Shown here one piece after another: positions 5,042-6,794 of a stretch of DNA of 6,794 nt. The position numbers and the translations under genes were made by a program. The notes under the pieces were generated by a model. That model saw only the letters and a list, made by a program, of their open reading frames with translations, was not told where the DNA came from and did no database searches. Positions within the stretch are counted from its first letter, which is position 1, and each line of letters opens with the position of its first letter. Origin of the DNA: Actinomycetota bacterium (GTDB lineage: Bacteria > Actinomycetota > Geothermincolia > Geothermincolales > RBG-13-55-18). The stretch is from NCBI GenBank assembly GCA_028275245.1, contig JAPWVA010000065.1:1-6794 (forward strand), given 5' to 3'.

Positions 5042-6794
5042 CCTCTTCTTCTACCCCCTCCTGTGATGCGAGGTGAGCTATGCTGGAGACCCGGTCTCCC
5101 TCGTTCAGGGTCATGATCCTTACGCCCTGGGTGGAACGGCCCATCCTAGAGATTTCCTCGGTCCTGATGCGGATCAGCACACCCTTCTCGGAAACGGCCA
5201 TCAGCTCCTGGTTCTCCCTCACCACCCTGGCGGCAGCCAGCTCTCCTTTGGCCAGGGAAGAAGAAACGGTCCTCACGCCTTTCCCTCCCCTTCTCTGCCT
5301 GGGATAATGGGATATGGGAGTTCTCTTGCCGTATCCCGTCTCGCTTATCACCAGCAGGTCCGCGTCCTCGTCGGCTATACCCATGGCGATGACTTCGTCT
5401 CCCGGCTCCAAGGCTATCCCCCTCACCCCCATGGTGTCCCTACCCATGGGGCGGCAGTCCTCCTCTGGAAACCTTATGGCCTGGCCCTTCCTGGTGATCA
5501 ACACCAGGTCTTTTCCGCCGTCGGTCAACCTGGTATCTATCACCTCGTCCCCCTCCGACAGGGTTATGGCTACGATGCCGTTCTTCCTCGGGGAATCGTA
5601 GGCCACAAAAGGCGTTTTCTTCACCATCCCCTTCCGGGTGGCCATCACCAGGTAAGTGTCTTCCGGGTATTCCCTGGCGGCGATTATGGAGCATATCTTC
5701 TCGTCGGACTGGAGGGGAAGGAGGTTGACCAGGGCCTGCCCCCGCGAGGACTTGGACCCCTCGGGTATCTCGTAGACCTTGAGCCTGTAGGACTTCCCTT
5801 TGTTGGTAAAGAAATGTACGAAGTGGTGGGTGGAGGCCACGAAGAGGTGTTCCACGAAGTCGCCTTCCTTGAGGTTCGTGCCCAGGGTCCCTTTCCCTCC
5901 TCGCCTCTGGGTACGGTACGAGGCGATGGGAATGCGCTTTGCGTACCCGGCGTGGGTGATGATCACCACCACCTCTTCCTCCGCTATGAGGTCTTCCAAG
6001 CTCAACTCCTCGTACTCGGGGACGATCTGGGTCCTCCTCGGGTCGCCGTACTTCTCCTTTATCTCCTCGAGTTCCTCGATGATGATACCCTTGAGTTTTT
6101 CTTCGTTGGCGAGGATCTCCCTCAGGCGGGCTATCTCCTTAAGGAGCCCCTCGTGCTCCTCCCTTACCCTTTCCCGCTCCATGGCGGTGAGCCTCTGTAG
6201 CCTCATGTCCAAGATAGCCTGGGCCTGCTCCTCGCTCAGGCCAAACTCGGACACCAACCCTTCCTTCGCCTCCTGGACGGTCTTGGACCTCCTTATAAGG
6301 GTTATAACCCTGTCCAGGTTGGCCAAGGCCACCAGGAGACCCTCCAGGATGTGGGCCCTCTTCTCCGCCTTGTCCAGGTCGAACCGGGTTCTCCGGGTCA
6401 CGACCTCCACCTGGTGGTCCACATAGTGCTGCAGCGCTTCCTTGAGGTTGAGGATCTTCGGCAATCCTCCCACCAGGGCCAGCATGATTATCCCGTAGGA
6501 ATCCTGGAACTGGGTGTGCTTGTACAGCTGGTTCAATACCACCTGCGGGGTGCTCTCCCTTCGGAGCTCCAACACCAGGCGCATGCCCGCCCGATCGCTC
6601 TCGTCCCTGAGGTCGGTGATGTCCACTATCTTCTTTTCCCTGACCAGCTCCGCTATCCTCTCCGCCAACTTTGCCTTGTTCACTTGGAAGGGGAGCTCGG
6701 TGATCACGATGCTGGCTTTCCCCGACTTCGTGGTCTCTATGTGAGCTCTACCCCGCACCTTCACTGTTCCCTTCCCTGTGAGGTAGGCTTTCCG
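5025..6794 (-). CDS. gyrA: DNA gyrase subunit A, C-terminal 589 residues (5' end outside the window)
   Basis: Gyrase introduces negative supercoils using ATP; GyrA cleaves and rejoins DNA and wraps it. The visible frame runs off the right edge; compared with usual lengths of about 820-870, roughly 230-280 N-terminal residues, including the catalytic tyrosine, are missing. Present are the tower/coiled-coil region (ELPFQVNKAKL, DESDRAGMRLV, then LSEEQAQAILDMRLQRLT near residue 190) and a six-blade C-terminal beta-pinwheel from about residue 280. Blade 1 has the canonical GyrA box QRRGGKG (296-302, bases 5909-5889), which separates GyrA from ParC. Blade 5 has a second identical QRRGGKG (500-506, bases 5297-5277). 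The C-terminus is a short acidic tail, EGVEEEVAGNA. The gene end overlaps the archease start by 17 nt, so archease, rtcB and the lipoprotein gene are probably expressed with it. Confidence 0.98.
   Translation of the reverse strand, partial: RKAYLTGKGTVKVRGRAHIETTKSGKASIVITELPFQVNKAKLAERIAELVREKKIVDITDLRDESDRAGMRLVLELRRESTPQVVLNQLYKHTQFQDSYGIIMLALVGGLPKILNLKEALQHYVDHQVEVVTRRTRFDLDKAEKRAHILEGLLVALANLDRVITLIRRSKTVQEAKEGLVSEFGLSEEQAQAILDMRLQRLTAMERERVREEHEGLLKEIARLREILANEEKLKGIIIEELEEIKEKYGDPRRTQIVPEYEELSLEDLIAEEEVVVIITHAGYAKRIPIASYRTQRRGGKGTLGTNLKEGDFVEHLFVASTHHFVHFFTNKGKSYRLKVYEIPEGSKSSRGQALVNLLPLQSDEKICSIIAAREYPEDTYLVMATRKGMVKKTPFVAYDSPRKNGIVAITLSEGDEVIDTRLTDGGKDLVLITRKGQAIRFPEEDCRPMGRDTMGVRGIALEPGDEVIAMGIADEDADLLVISETGYGKRTPISHYPRQRRGGKGVRTVSSSLAKGELAAARVVRENQELMAVSEKGVLIRIRTEEISRMGRSTQGVRIMTLNEGDRVSSIAHLASQEGVEEEVAGNA

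Noticed and set aside
5073..6200. Long plus-strand open frame of 375 codons antisense to gyrA
   Set aside because: It mirrors a highly conserved gyrA frame, has low-complexity His/Gly/Pro/Leu-rich translation and shows no domain. GC-rich genes often produce such shadows.
1..6794. CRISPR array, insertion sequence, toxin-antitoxin or known defence operon
   Set aside because: No regularly spaced repeats, terminal inverted repeats with a transposase, or defence domains were seen. RtcB-archease alone is a common RNA repair pair and is not evidence of a defence system.

Overview
The window most likely comes from a GC-rich, deep-branching and possibly thermophilic actinobacterium. Three observations support this. 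A gyrA gene is followed on the same strand by tRNA-Ile(GAT), the classic actinobacterial gyrB-gyrA-ileT order. GyrA carries two QRRGGKG motifs in its C-terminal domain. AGG/AGA and ATA codons are visibly common despite the high GC, a habit often seen in thermophiles. The taxonomic call is an inference and is only moderately secure.

Layout from left to right. The 3' part of a plus-strand gene (to 887) encodes the transglutaminase core, a membrane segment and the C-terminal domain of a TgpA/YebA-like membrane protein. Its 3' end meets a minus-strand gene head-on across a 77-bp gap. That gene, at 965-1960, is a YhaM-type exoribonuclease with an OB fold and an HD phosphohydrolase domain. Further right, still on the minus strand, is a compact tRNA-Ile(GAT) unit with a promoter at 2305-2333, encoded CCA and an intrinsic terminator at 2186-2210. 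An AT-rich island at 2471-2530 (16 G/C of 60) sits in otherwise GC-rich DNA and carries two nearly identical 12-bp dyads exactly 32 bp apart.

From about 2544 to the right edge is one tightly packed minus-strand cluster. Its transcription order is gyrA (5' end beyond the window), archease, rtcB, then a small predicted lipoprotein. The gyrA and archease reading frames overlap by 17 nt; archease and rtcB are 27 nt apart; rtcB and the lipoprotein are 5 nt apart. RtcB is the GTP-dependent 3'-phosphate/5'-OH RNA ligase and archease is its known activator, so these two form a working pair for RNA repair or tRNA splicing-type ligation. Their placement directly behind DNA gyrase, with a lipoprotein gene behind them, is the unusual part of the window.

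No CRISPR array, insertion sequence, integrase, recognisable phage gene or known defence system is visible. The genes belong to known families. The interest lies in their arrangement, the unexplained lipoprotein, the operator-like dyads and a possible small leader ORF in front of yhaM.
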